Assembly: GCA_024508675.1 (NCBI GenBank)
Contig: JANINQ010000008.1
Span: 1 to 64,000, forward strand
Direction: 5' to 3'
Length of the DNA: 64,000 bases
Source: Afipia sp.
Lineage (GTDB): Bacteria > Pseudomonadota > Alphaproteobacteria > Rhizobiales > Xanthobacteraceae
Shown piece by piece: positions 25,422 through 33,948 of the stretch (positions are counted from its first letter, which is position 1; every line of letters starts with the position of its first letter). The notes beneath the pieces are model-generated. The model did no database searches. It was given only the letters and a program-made list of their open reading frames with translations, and was not told the DNA's origin. The position numbers were made by a program, and so were the translations under genes.

Positions 25422-26642
25422 CTATTCGAGAACGCTGACGGGCCGCGCCAATGTCGCGCGCGCAAACTTCTTCGCATTGGCGGGCTTTCCGAACAGAAAG
25501 CCCTGTGCGAGGTCGAACCCCATTTCGTGTGCGGCGATCAGATCGGAGCGCGTCTCAACGCCCTTGGCGACCGTGCGTGCGCCGACACGATCTGCAAGTT
25601 CAACGATGCTGCGGCATACCGTCTGCTTCAGCCGATTGTCGGCGCTGCCGGAAACATATTCGCGGTCGACCTTGATCTCGACGAACGGAAAGCTCTGCAA
25701 CTCCGAGAGTGACGGCCAGTCGACACCGAGATCGTCGATCGAGATCGCGATGTTGTGAAAGCGCATGCGCTTGGCGGCCTCGATCGCCAGATCGAGATTT
25801 CGGATGATCTCCGCGCCCTTCACTTCGACGATCAATCCGCCGAATGCGGGATGATCGGGAATCTGGCGGCACAGACGGCTGACCGACGCCGGGTCTTCAA
25901 GAAAGCCGATGGGCAGATTGATGGAAATATCCACCGGACCATGCTGGCCGATAAAATAGTGCCAGTCCTCAAGCGCGCGCGTCACAACGAAGTCCGACAG
26001 CCCCTTGAACTGCGGGTCTTTGGAATCAGGAATAAAGGATGCCGGCGGGACGACGCCCCATGCCGGATGGCGCATGCGGATCAAGGCTTCGGCGCCGCGC
26101 GGTGCGAGTGTATGAACGTCGATCTTCTGCTGATACCAGAGTTCCAGCCAGCCTGCCTTGAGCGCTTCGGCAACGTCGACCGGCGGACTCGGCGGTGCCT
26201 TCTGCGGCAACAGCGTGACAACGCTGACGCGCAGGCCGTCCGCGCTGAACGGCGTCGCCAGCGGCGGCAGCATTGCGATTCCTGTTTCCTCTCCGAGCTG
26301 ATGCAGTGCGTTCACAATGATCGAATCCCGCGGGCCGATCAGCAGAACCTTGCCGTCGAACAGTTTGGTGACGAGGATTCGCAGAATGTTCCCCGCCTCG
26401 ACACCGTCGTTCGGCATGCCGAGCACGATGAGATCGGGCAGTTGATGCTCCAGCAGCAACGGCAACTCGGCGGCTGTCGCGCATTCGCTGGAAATGAATC
26501 CAAGTTCGTCGAGCGCCTCGCTCAGGAACGTCCGAATATGCCGCTTCGGATCGATAATGCAGGCGCGGGGCGCCATCTTGCGCTGTCCGAATGTCGCAAC
26601 CGCTTCGATTTCCGCAGGTTTGAAACCCCTCATCAGAATCAC
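25422..26642 (-). CDS. EAL domain protein with degenerate receiver-like N-terminus
   Basis: 406 residues. Residues about 27-145 resemble a response-regulator receiver (ACIIDPKRHIRTFL start), but the position of the phospho-accepting Asp reads LIVLGMPN, with Gly instead. The rest is an EAL domain with EALIRMRHP, ISINLP, the paired aspartates SIDDLG and the lysine of EIKVDREY. Two usual signatures differ: DDFGTG is DDLGVD and AEGVET is AKGVET. It may hydrolyse c-di-GMP weakly or only bind it. It has no adjacent kinase. The start follows family length; ATG 26633 is an alternative. Confidence 0.82.
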   Translation of the reverse strand: MILMRGFKPAEIEAVATFGQRKMAPRACIIDPKRHIRTFLSEALDELGFISSECATAAELPLLLEHQLPDLIVLGMPNDGVEAGNILRILVTKLFDGKVLLIGPRDSIIVNALHQLGEETGIAMLPPLATPFSADGLRVSVVTLLPQKAPPSPPVDVAEALKAGWLELWYQQKIDVHTLAPRGAEALIRMRHPAWGVVPPASFIPDSKDPQFKGLSDFVVTRALEDWHYFIGQHGPVDISINLPIGFLEDPASVSRLCRQIPDHPAFGGLIVEVKGAEIIRNLDLAIEAAKRMRFHNIAISIDDLGVDWPSLSELQSFPFVEIKVDREYVSGSADNRLKQTVCRSIVELADRVGARTVAKGVETRSDLIAAHEMGFDLAQGFLFGKPANAKKFARATLARPVSVLE

Positions 26643-26810
26643 CTCCGTTGTCCCCGAGGCGGAAGTGATAGCGTTATGCGCTGGTCACAAATGTGGAATT
26701 ATTGACTCGTCCACCTGAGGTGTTGGGTAAGGTTAAGGGAGACAATGCGATTCAAATTTATACGGCATTCTCCGAAATGTTGCCCGGATCTGGCCGCGAA
26801 AGGCCAAATC

Positions 26811-26842
26811 AATCGCGCCGCGGTGTGAAACCCGGCGCGATT
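26811..26842 (-). terminator. Terminator-like hairpin downstream of the SRPBCC gene
   Basis: A perfect 10-base stem, aatcgcgccg paired with cggcgcgatt, around a 12-base loop. On the minus strand it is followed by the T-rich gattgattt, so it probably ends the ogt-to-SRPBCC transcripts. Confidence 0.6.
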
Positions 26843-26874
26843 GTCGTGCGAGGCAATGCTGCGAGCAAAGAAAT

Positions 26875-27270
26875 TCAACGGCCTTCGAGTTTCTTCTTCA
26901 TCGCGGCGATGGAAAGGTCCATTTGCCCGCTGATGTAGGGCGCGATGTCGTTGGGAAGCACGTCGACGGTCCAGATAAAACGGCTGTGTCCATCGCCGTT
27001 CTGAAGAATCTGCACCGAGGCACTGTGCTGCCTGATCCGTTCGCTAATGACGGCATAGACAAGTCGCTGCCTGACATCATCGCTATCCACAAGCAGCTCG
27101 CGTGCGCTTGTTCCATTCGAAAATGTCACCAGTCGCGAATCGCCATCCATGACGGCATCGATGACGAAGCCGGGCGCAAGCCGCGTGTGAACTGCGCCGA
27201 AGTCGCGCACGGCGTCCCAGACATCACGTGCTGCCACGGCGACTTCGAACTCTTTGTGAATGGACGCCAT
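26875..27270 (-). CDS. SRPBCC (START-like) family protein
   Basis: 131 residues from the ATG at 27270. It begins with the common SRPBCC strand IHKEFEVAVAARDVWDAVRDFGAVHTRLAPG and has the long C-terminal helix DLSIAAMKKKLEGR. The fold forms a hydrophobic pocket; members bind lipids or polyketides or act in stress response, and no specific ligand is evident. It sits 25 bases after the VOC gene, so it is probably in the same transcript. Confidence 0.85.
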   Translation of the reverse strand: MASIHKEFEVAVAARDVWDAVRDFGAVHTRLAPGFVIDAVMDGDSRLVTFSNGTSARELLVDSDDVRQRLVYAVISERIRQHSASVQILQNGDGHSRFIWTVDVLPNDIAPYISGQMDLSIAAMKKKLEGR

Positions 27271-27295
27271 GTGGCTCTCCCCCGGGGCGCTGCCG

Positions 27296-27655
27296 TTATG
27301 TGCAGACCGCCTCAATGTTGTTGCCGTCGGGATCGATCAGGAACGCCGCGTAATAAGTCGGGCTGTAGTCCGCGCGTGGACCGGCACTGCCATTGTCGCG
27401 TCCGCCGGCTTTCAATCCTGCAGCATGGAATGCCTTGATGACGTCATGACTCGCGGCGCGGAATGCGATGTGGGCGCCCGGTCCTGCGGCCTCTTTCGAC
27501 AGATGCAGCCATAGTGCCGGCGCATCTTTCGGTCCAAATCCCGCGCCGCTGTCATCGCGCGAGCACAGCACATGACCGAGGGGCGCAAGGGCCGCGGTGT
27601 AAAATGTGATGCTGGCGTTGAGGTTTCTGACTTTCAGGCCGATATGATCGTACAT
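27296..27655 (-). CDS. VOC (glyoxalase/dioxygenase superfamily) protein
   Basis: 119 residues from the ATG at 27655 (MYDHIGLKVRNL). It has one vicinal-oxygen-chelate module: YDHIGLKV with the first metal His, HIAFRA with a second, and the C-terminal FLIDPDGNNIEAVC with the metal-binding Glu. Substrate is unknown; such proteins include dioxygenases, lyases and antibiotic-resistance proteins. It lies 23 bases after the AraC gene. Confidence 0.87.
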   Translation of the reverse strand: MYDHIGLKVRNLNASITFYTAALAPLGHVLCSRDDSGAGFGPKDAPALWLHLSKEAAGPGAHIAFRAASHDVIKAFHAAGLKAGGRDNGSAGPRADYSPTYYAAFLIDPDGNNIEAVCT

Positions 27656-27678
27656 GGTGTTCTCCGTTGTGATGGAGA

Positions 27679-28530
27679 TCACCCTATGGCCGCCGCCTTG
27701 AGCCGTTCTTGGAAAATCTTGCGGTCGCCGCGCGCCGCATCGCGGAACCGGCGCGGCGAAACACCGGCGGCACGGTGGAAGGTCCGCACGAAGTTCGACA
27801 GATCGCCGAAGCCGGCATCGAAGGCAACCGATGTGATCGGCCGCGTATCGTCGGCGAGCAGTTTCGCCGCGCGGCGCAGGCGCGCGCGAACCAGATACTG
27901 GTGCGGTGTCACACCCAGCACATTCGAGAATAGCCGGAGAAAATGAAACGGGCTAACGTCGGCCGTCTTTGCGGTCGATTCCAGATCGACGGTACTGTCG
28001 GCATGGGCGTCGATCCAGAGCGCGCTTTCGACCGCGCGGCGCCGGTCGCGTGCCGTTGCGGGTGTAGCCTTTTGCGGCTGTCCGGATGTTGTTTCGATGA
28101 ACCGATTCACAAACAGGATTGCGGCTTCATCGACCCCAATGTCGCTGTCGCCACGCCCGGCGGCCTGTGCGAGCTCGCCATAGACCATGAGTTCAGACGT
28201 CGGCGGCATGCAGGCGATCCGCAAGGCGTTCTTGCGAAGGCCCATGTCGTCCGCGAGCGACGGCGAAAGCTGAATCGAAAGGCATTCGTCGCCGCAGACA
28301 TGATGCTCGTGCGAGCAGGTGTATTCGTCGCCGGCATGGCCCACCATCACCGATCCGGCGACCAGCTCATGGTTGCGGCCACGGGTGTTGTAGCTGAAAC
28401 TGCCGCTGCGGACATAGGAGAGTGAGTGCTGCGTGTGCTGCTCCAGGAACGGCTTGTCGTCCGGCCCCATCGTGCACCGGTAATCGATCACGGACAGCGT
28501 CTGGCTCTGCAACAGCGGTCGGATGTGCAT
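27679..28530 (-). CDS. AraC family transcriptional regulator
   Basis: 283 residues from the ATG at 28530 ([10 protein letters not shown]); the longer frame reads into the ogt gene. An N-terminal cupin-like sensing half, with several cysteines and histidines ([12 protein letters not shown]), is followed by two helix-turn-helix motifs in the last 100 residues ([21 protein letters not shown] and [20 protein letters not shown]). The Cys/His-rich patch may bind a metal or sense oxidants, which is an inference. It begins 10 bases after the ogt stop and precedes the VOC and SRPBCC genes on the same strand. Confidence 0.88.
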   Translation of the reverse strand: MHIRPLLQSQTLSVIDYRCTMGPDDKPFLEQHTQHSLSYVRSGSFSYNTRGRNHELVAGSVMVGHAGDEYTCSHEHHVCGDECLSIQLSPSLADDMGLRKNALRIACMPPTSELMVYGELAQAAGRGDSDIGVDEAAILFVNRFIETTSGQPQKATPATARDRRRAVESALWIDAHADSTVDLESTAKTADVSPFHFLRLFSNVLGVTPHQYLVRARLRRAAKLLADDTRPITSVAFDAGFGDLSNFVRTFHRAAGVSPRRFRDAARGDRKIFQERLKAAAIG

Positions 28531-28540
28531 GGACTGGATG

Positions 28541-29128
28541 CTATCCCCGCCGCCGCCGCGGAGCAATCGACAGGCCAGGGTCGAACAGCATCGGAGCGTC
28601 GTCCGTAGCCCTGGCGATCTTCGCGCGCTCGATGGAGAGCATTCGGAACTTGGTGGTGACGCCGCCATTGGCGGAAAATCCGCCGGTCTTGCCATTGGCC
28701 GCCAGCACCCGATGGCAGGGGATCACAATCGGGAGCGGATTCTCGCCCAGCGCCTTGCCGACGGCGCGAGACAGCAGCTTGTCGCCAAGCCTGCTGGCGA
28801 TGTCGCCATAGGTCAGGGTTTCGCCGGGTGCGATGGTCCGCGCGATGTCATAGACGCTGCGGTTGAAGGAGGGCAGGTGGTCGGTATCGAGTGCGATGAA
28901 GGACAAGTCTGCCGCGTTACCGTCCATCAGGTCGGACATGGCGTCGCAGGCGCGTTGCACATCCGCCGGCGGTGTCATTTCACGGGCGCCCGGTGCCTTC
29001 TGAAGCAGCCGCGCGCGGGTTTTCGCATCATCGACCTCCGGCAGTTGGACGCCGAGAAGACCGCGCTCGCCCCAGGCGATGCCGCAGCGTCCGATCGCCG
29101 TTTCGAATAAAGCAAAGCCTGTTGTCAT
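28541..29128 (-). CDS. ogt: Methylated-DNA--protein-cysteine methyltransferase
   Basis: 195 residues from the ATG at 29128; the open frame upstream would cross the tRNA-Gly gene and is rejected. The active-site PCHRV contains the alkyl-accepting cysteine, preceded by the DNA-binding [15 protein letters not shown] and LTYGDIA. It removes methyl groups from O6-methylguanine in a suicide reaction. The following gene is an AraC-type regulator, not a fused Ada, so an adaptive response is not implied by fusion. Confidence 0.93.
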   Translation of the reverse strand: MTTGFALFETAIGRCGIAWGERGLLGVQLPEVDDAKTRARLLQKAPGAREMTPPADVQRACDAMSDLMDGNAADLSFIALDTDHLPSFNRSVYDIARTIAPGETLTYGDIASRLGDKLLSRAVGKALGENPLPIVIPCHRVLAANGKTGGFSANGGVTTKFRMLSIERAKIARATDDAPMLFDPGLSIAPRRRRG

Positions 29129-29265
29129 TCTGCGTTCCAGCCTGCCATGAGCGTGATTCTCGTGACTTGGAGAATCTTGCGCTTTTTTATTCTGTTCGCC
29201 ACCCGAAACCTGTAATGGCTGCCATCTTGCGGCCTGCTGCCGGGTGTGGCTAAGGTCATGGCCGC

Positions 29266-29339
29266 GCGGGCGTAGTTCAATGGTAGAACGGCAGCTTCCC
29301 AAGCTGCATACGAGGGTTCGATTCCCTTCGCCCGCTCCA
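29266..29339 (+). tRNA. tRNA-Gly (anticodon CCC)
   Basis: The 74-base cloverleaf has acceptor GCGGGCG paired with CGCCCGC, a D-arm with GTTCAATGGTAGAAC, an anticodon stem GCAGC/GCTGC with loop TTCCCAA (anticodon CCC), a T-arm GAGGGTTCGATTCCCTTC and an encoded CCA end. It reads GGG codons. It lies in the gap between ogt and the old yellow enzyme gene, on the plus strand. Confidence 0.97.
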
Positions 29340-29380
29340 GCTTTCCCGGCAGAAATCCCAGAAAATCTAAAAGAGGTCTG

Positions 29381-30559
29381 ATGTCACAGCCCCGCCTGTT
29401 CACGCCCATGTCCCTGCGCAGCGTCACGTCGAAGAACCGGATCGTGATCTCGCCCATGTGCCAGTATTCGGCCGAGGACGGCATGGCCAACGACTGGCAT
29501 CTGGTTCATCTCGGCAAGTTCGCGCAGGGCGGCGCCGGCATCGTGATGACCGAGGCTGCGGCTGTCGTCGCCGAAGGGCGCATCACCCATGGCGACCTTG
29601 GCCTGTGGCATGACGGGCAGATCGCGCCGCTCAAGCGCATTACGGCATTTCTGCGCGCCAACGGATCGGTGCCGGCGATTCAACTCGCCCATGCCGGACG
29701 CAAGGCCAGCATGCAGCGGCCATGGTATGGCAACGCCGCGCTGACGGCCGAAGACATCGCGCGCGGCGATAAGCCGTGGACCATCGTCGCACCCAGCGCA
29801 ATCCCGATGGATGACGGCTGGCTGATGCCGCACGAGCTGAGCCTGAAGGACCTGGAGAAGCTGCGCGAGGATTGGCGTCAGGCGACGCTGCGCGCGGTCG
29901 AGGCTAATTTCGATGTGCTCGAAATTCATTGCGCCCATGGCTATCTGCTGCATGAATTCCTGTCGCCGCTGTCCAATCACCGGGGCGATGCCTATGGCGG
30001 CGACCGCGCCGGGCGCATGAAGCATCCGCTCGAGATTATCGAGACTGTGCGTGCGGTGTGGCCGGCGGATCGTCCGCTGTTCGTGCGCATTTCATCTGTC
30101 GATGGAATCGACGGCGGTATCGATATTGCCGACTCGGTGGCCTTCGTGAGTGAGGCGAAGGCGCGAGGCGCGGATGTGATCGACTGTTCCTCCGGCGGCT
30201 TGATGGGCTCGGCGACTGCGGCGCGGATTCCGCGCGGTTACAGCTTCCAGGTACCATTCGCTGAGCAGATTCGCCGCGACGCAAAAGTCACCACCATGGC
30301 CGTGGGCCTCATTCTTCATCCGCAGCAGGCGGAAGATATTCTAACCGAAGACAAGACCGATCTCATTGCTGTGGGGCGCGAGGCCCTGTTCGATCCGAAC
30401 TGGCCGCTGCACGCCGAACTGGCCTTGAGCCAGACGAAAGGCGAGATCGGCGACGGCACCTTCGCTTCCTGGCCCAAGCAATATGGCTGGTGGCTGGAGC
30501 GGCGCGAGCCGGGGTTGCGCAAGCTCGACGGACCTGCGTTGCCATTCCGGAAAGCATGA
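29381..30559 (+). CDS. NADH:flavin oxidoreductase, old yellow enzyme family (YqjM/NamA type)
   Basis: 392 residues, full-length FMN-binding TIM barrel. The YqjM-type markers are Cys27 and Tyr29 in SPMCQYS (the equivalents of Cys26 and Tyr28 in YqjM), WHLVHLGKFAQGG, and the substrate-binding His pair in IHCAHGYLLHEFLSPLSN. Such enzymes reduce activated alkenes, nitro compounds and peroxides with NAD(P)H. A tRNA gene lies 41 bases upstream and a strong bidirectional terminator follows, so the gene is monocistronic. Confidence 0.92.
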   Translation: MSQPRLFTPMSLRSVTSKNRIVISPMCQYSAEDGMANDWHLVHLGKFAQGGAGIVMTEAAAVVAEGRITHGDLGLWHDGQIAPLKRITAFLRANGSVPAIQLAHAGRKASMQRPWYGNAALTAEDIARGDKPWTIVAPSAIPMDDGWLMPHELSLKDLEKLREDWRQATLRAVEANFDVLEIHCAHGYLLHEFLSPLSNHRGDAYGGDRAGRMKHPLEIIETVRAVWPADRPLFVRISSVDGIDGGIDIADSVAFVSEAKARGADVIDCSSGGLMGSATAARIPRGYSFQVPFAEQIRRDAKVTTMAVGLILHPQQAEDILTEDKTDLIAVGREALFDPNWPLHAELALSQTKGEIGDGTFASWPKQYGWWLERREPGLRKLDGPALPFRKA

Positions 30560-30560
30560 G

Positions 30561-30588
30561 AAAACAGGCGCCGTTCGGCGCCTGTTTT
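30561..30588. terminator. Bidirectional terminator after the old yellow enzyme gene
   Basis: A perfect stem of aacaggcgcc paired with ggcgcctgtt with a four-base loop, flanked by A on the left and T on the right. It separates the convergent old yellow enzyme and cupredoxin genes. Confidence 0.93.
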
Positions 30589-30597
30589 ATTTTGTGA

Positions 30598-30921
30598 TTA
30601 CTGCGGCGCGACGGTGAGCGTGCCTTTCATGTTGGGATGATGGCGGCAGTAGTAGTCGATTGTCCCGGCCTTCTTCAGCACGAGCGGCACGGTCTTTTTC
30701 GGCGGCTGCGCAACATCCCAGTCACCGTTTCGGGCGGTTGCCGTGTGGGCGAAGACATCCTTGTTGACCCACAGGACCGTATCTCCGACAGCCGCCGTCG
30801 CGTTTGCCGGCGAGAAAACGAGATTCTCGATGGTGATCTCGATTGTCGCGCCTTGTGCTGAGACGGACAGCATCGTCAGCAAGGCGGCAAGCGGCGCGAG
30901 GATGATCTGTCTCGGCAGCAT
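30598..30921 (-). CDS. Periplasmic cupredoxin (amicyanin/pseudoazurin-like)
   Basis: 107 residues with a signal peptide (about 1-24). The mature part is one small cupredoxin fold. The type 1 copper ligands are all present: His59 (FAHTA) and Cys92, His95 and Met98 in YYCRHHPNMKG, the same spacing as in amicyanin. It is likely a periplasmic electron carrier. It follows the DUF4142 gene by 9 bases on the same strand. Confidence 0.92.
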   Translation of the reverse strand: MLPRQIILAPLAALLTMLSVSAQGATIEITIENLVFSPANATAAVGDTVLWVNKDVFAHTATARNGDWDVAQPPKKTVPLVLKKAGTIDYYCRHHPNMKGTLTVAPQ

Positions 30922-30930
30922 CGCATGCTC

Positions 30931-31455
30931 CTACTTCAGTGCCGCCGCGACATGTTCGGCATGTTGCAGGTGGCCCTGGAAGATTTTCAGGCCGGTCTGC
31001 AGCAGGCTCTTGAGTTCGGCATTGGTGGCTGACGGGATCAGAAGAGCTTCAAGCGCGCCGTTGACCGCCTTGTGATACGCAACTTCGTTGGCCGCATAGG
31101 CCTTGTCGAACTCCGCGCCCTTGAGCTTTTCCATCTCGGCGAGTTTCGCTGCGGCCTGCTTCGACAGCGCGCGGCTGGTGTCGTTGTCTTCCGGCGTGAC
31201 GTTCAGCTTCTTGACCAGCGCCAGTGCCTGCTGGTTCACCGCTTCATGGTCGCGCACCATGTCCTGTGCAAAAGACTTGATGTCCTTGTTGCTGCTTTTC
31301 GCGAGCGCCTGCTTGGCAGCGGTCACATCGAGCACACCTGCAGTGTAGGCGATGTGAGCGATCTGGGGATCGGTCGGCTTGGCGGCGCCTTGCGCGAAGG
31401 CCGCGCCACTCAAAAGGGAAATGGCGGCGAGCGCCGCGCTGATACGGACGAACAT
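30931..31455 (-). CDS. DUF4142 domain secreted protein
   Basis: 174 residues with a signal peptide (about 1-21, AFA). It is a four-helix, ferritin-like DUF4142 domain with AYTAGVLDVTAAKQALAKS and SFAQDMVRDHEAVNQQALALVKKL. Function is unknown; members are periplasmic and often sit next to sigma-factor or stress genes, as here. It lies between the sigma factor gene (94 bases upstream) and the cupredoxin. Confidence 0.9.
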   Translation of the reverse strand: MFVRISAALAAISLLSGAAFAQGAAKPTDPQIAHIAYTAGVLDVTAAKQALAKSSNKDIKSFAQDMVRDHEAVNQQALALVKKLNVTPEDNDTSRALSKQAAAKLAEMEKLKGAEFDKAYAANEVAYHKAVNGALEALLIPSATNAELKSLLQTGLKIFQGHLQHAEHVAAALK

Positions 31456-31549
31456 TTATCGCTCCTGTGCATGGGCTTCGATGAACCCTGAACCGTGCCG
31501 CTGATCGGCACGTCCCTTGGATGCGGCAGAAGGAAAAGGGTTCCTGAAA

Positions 31550-32236
31550 TCAGACGGGAAATCCAAGCCGTTGCAGGACAGCTTGCGTCAGGCGCTCGCA
31601 GCGCCGTCCGGCGAACGGAAATGCGTCCATCACCACCGGCCCGATCTGCTTCTCGACATTGTTGCGCAATAGCGTTCGCGCGCGATGAAGGCGTGTCTTC
31701 ACGGTTTCCGGTTTGAGCTGGAGCAGGTCGGCGGTTTCCTCCACGCTCATTCCCTCAATCACACGGGTGATGAACACGATGCGGAATGCTTCGGGCAGTT
31801 GATCGACTGCCTGTTCGACCACCTTCTGGATCTCTCGTTGCGCCATGGATCTTTCAGGATCGCTGAGGTTGGAAGATTGCGGAAACCGGATGATCTGCGC
31901 TTCCAGCGCGCCGGGCTTGAGGTCTGAAATCTCGATCTGGGGACGCTGGCGCCGCAGCCTGCCAAGCGCCTCGTTCATTGCGATCCGCATGAGCCATGTT
32001 GCAAAGCTGGAGTCGCCCCGGAAGCTCTCCAGATGGGTAAACGCCCGCACATATGTTTCCTGAACGACATCCTCGGCTTCGGCGTCGTTGCGCAGGATGC
32101 CCCGCGCGACCCGAAACAGGCGGCGATTGTTCTGCTGCATGATGGCGCGGATCGCTGCCTCGTTGCGATCCATGGCGCCGCGCACCAGCAGGGCATCCTG
32201 GCTGGTTATCGGCTGCGGGAGAGACAATGGCTCCAT
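31550..32236 (-). CDS. ECF-type RNA polymerase sigma factor with short C-terminal tail
   Basis: 228 residues from the ATG at 32236 (MEPLSLPQPITSQD). Region 2 is DAEDVVQETYVRAFTHLESFRGDSSFATWL and region 4 is LPEAFRIVFITRVIEGMSVEETADLL with LKPETVKTRLHRARTLL. After region 4 comes a tail of about 35 residues with FPFAGRRCERLTQAVLQRLGF, which is not found in minimal ECF factors. No anti-sigma gene is adjacent. The DUF4142 and cupredoxin genes downstream on the same strand are possible targets. A start at 32278 (MRKLCPE) is possible. Confidence 0.88.
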   Translation of the reverse strand: MEPLSLPQPITSQDALLVRGAMDRNEAAIRAIMQQNNRRLFRVARGILRNDAEAEDVVQETYVRAFTHLESFRGDSSFATWLMRIAMNEALGRLRRQRPQIEISDLKPGALEAQIIRFPQSSNLSDPERSMAQREIQKVVEQAVDQLPEAFRIVFITRVIEGMSVEETADLLQLKPETVKTRLHRARTLLRNNVEKQIGPVVMDAFPFAGRRCERLTQAVLQRLGFPV

Positions 32237-32364
32237 CGGCGGACTCTTATCGCTGATTTCAGGGCATAACTTGCGCATTGGATGCATCGGGAGCAATAAG
32301 GTTCCCGGAATTTCGTGAAGCCGGGCCGAAAAAGACCGGGCCACGCGGCAAGAGGCGGTGTCAC

Positions 32365-33369
32365 ATGGGCGCATCGAAAAGCGTCGCAGTCGCGGGGGCG
32401 GGCAGCATCGGCTGCTTTGTCGGCGGCATGCTGCGGGCCGGCGGTCACCCGGTGTCGCTGCTGGCCCGGCCGCGCGTGATCTATGAGATCGGCCGCAACG
32501 GGCTAAGGGTCACCAGCTTCGAAGGGATCGAGCATCGCCTGTCGACGGCGGAAATCAGGCCGTCGGAAGACCTGGCTGTTTTCGCGGACGCGGACATCAT
32601 TCTCGTCACGGTGAAGAGCGACGACACCGCTGCGATCGCGGAGCAGATCGCGCAGCATGCACGAAAAGATGCTGTCATCGTCAGCCTTCAGAACGGGACA
32701 GGCAATGTTTCCGTACTGCGCGAGGTGTTGCCCGATCACGACGTGCTTGCGGGCATGGTGCCGTTCAATGTGCTGTCGATGGGCGAGGGGCATTATCACC
32801 GTGCGACCTCCGGCGACATCCTGCTTGAGAAAGACGATGCCGGAACGGCGAAATCGCTGTCGCAGCCTGAACTCAGGTTCCGCGCCGTGGATGACATCGA
32901 AGGCGTGCAGTGGGGCAAGCTGCTGGTCAATCTGAACAATGCGCTCAATGCGCTGTCGGGCCTGCCGCTGCGCGACCAGCTCGCGCAGCGATCCTGGCGC
33001 GCGCTGTTCGCGGACCAGATGCGTGAGGCGCTGGCTGTGATCAAGGCCGAGGGCATTGCGCCGGTTTCGACCACGCCGCTGCCTGCGTCGTTAACGCCGT
33101 TCATTCTCAAGCTGCCCGATGCGCTGTTCACGCGCATTGCAGCATCAATGGTGAAGATCGATCCGAAAGCCCGCTCTTCCATGTGGGAGGACCTGCAGCG
33201 CGGCCGGCGCACTGAGATCGATCACCTGCAGGGACTGATTGCTGCGCTTGCGCAGCGCCATGGATTACCGGCGCCGCTCTCGACGCGGATCGTGGCATTA
33301 ATCCGTGAAGCCGAACGGGCGGCCAAGGGATCGCCCGGCCTGAGCGCGGAGCAGGTTCGGGCCGGCTGA
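32365..33369 (+). CDS. panE: 2-dehydropantoate 2-reductase
   Basis: 334 residues from the ATG at 32365 (MGASKSVAVAGAGSIGCFVGG); a longer frame from 32278 lacks homology and has no better ribosome-binding site. The NADPH-binding GAGSIGCFVGG is at about 11-21, with VKSDDT, QNG and the conserved KLLVNLNNALNAL and WEDLQRGRRTEID in the C-terminal helical domain. It reduces ketopantoate to pantoate in pantothenate synthesis; the family also includes other ketoacid reductases, so the pathway is not certain. The gene is divergent from the sigma factor. Confidence 0.87.
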   Translation: MGASKSVAVAGAGSIGCFVGGMLRAGGHPVSLLARPRVIYEIGRNGLRVTSFEGIEHRLSTAEIRPSEDLAVFADADIILVTVKSDDTAAIAEQIAQHARKDAVIVSLQNGTGNVSVLREVLPDHDVLAGMVPFNVLSMGEGHYHRATSGDILLEKDDAGTAKSLSQPELRFRAVDDIEGVQWGKLLVNLNNALNALSGLPLRDQLAQRSWRALFADQMREALAVIKAEGIAPVSTTPLPASLTPFILKLPDALFTRIAASMVKIDPKARSSMWEDLQRGRRTEIDHLQGLIAALAQRHGLPAPLSTRIVALIREAERAAKGSPGLSAEQVRAG

Positions 33370-33573
33370 TTTTCCACTGAACAGGCTGGCGGAGAAGCTG
33401 CCACAGGATTACGTTATTCGGGTTGATGCAAGCACCGGGTGATGCCTGCAACTGCCTTGCCGGTGAGCCCGGGTGACAGGCCTTGCTCGAAAGGGCGGGT
33501 TGGCTGTGTGCGGCGTATTGCGTGTGTCACGGCCGCCGGTCCTTCGAGACAGGCTTCCACGTTGGAGGCGCTC

Positions 33574-33936
33574 ATGTATGCGGACACAATCAATCAGAAA
33601 CCTCATCGTCTCATCGCCAGCGATCGCGTCGAAGGCACGCGGGTGTTCAATGCCGACGGCAGAAAGATCGGCAGTATCAAGCGGCTGATGATCGACAAGG
33701 TCAGCGGTAACGTCGCCTATGCCGTTCTGTGTTTCGGCGGCTTCCTTGGTGTCGGTGAAGACTATCGCCCGCTGCCATGGGCGAGCATGAAATACAATCC
33801 TGCCATCGAAGCCTACGAACTCCTGACGCTGATGACCGACGAAGAACTTTCGAAGGCTCCGTCTTTCGGAACCGACAAGGAGTTCGACTGGGGCAACCGC
33901 GTGCGCGAGGTCGATGCTTACTGGATCGGCTTCTGA
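33574..33936 (+). CDS. PRC-barrel domain protein
   Basis: 120 residues from the ATG at 33574, preceded by an ideal ggagg. One PRC-barrel, with VFNADGRKIGSIKRLMIDKVSGNVAYAVLCFGGFLGVGEDYRPLPWASM. The family fold occurs in photosynthetic reaction centre subunit H and in 16S rRNA maturation protein RimM; single-domain versions are common and mostly uncharacterised. It is convergent with the MFS gene. Confidence 0.9.
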   Translation: MYADTINQKPHRLIASDRVEGTRVFNADGRKIGSIKRLMIDKVSGNVAYAVLCFGGFLGVGEDYRPLPWASMKYNPAIEAYELLTLMTDEELSKAPSFGTDKEFDWGNRVREVDAYWIGF

Positions 33937-33948
33937 CGCAGGCGCAGG

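Noticed and set aside
28541..29302. Extended start for ogt
   Set aside because: The extension runs through the tRNA-Gly gene and has no family similarity; ATG 29128 gives normal length.
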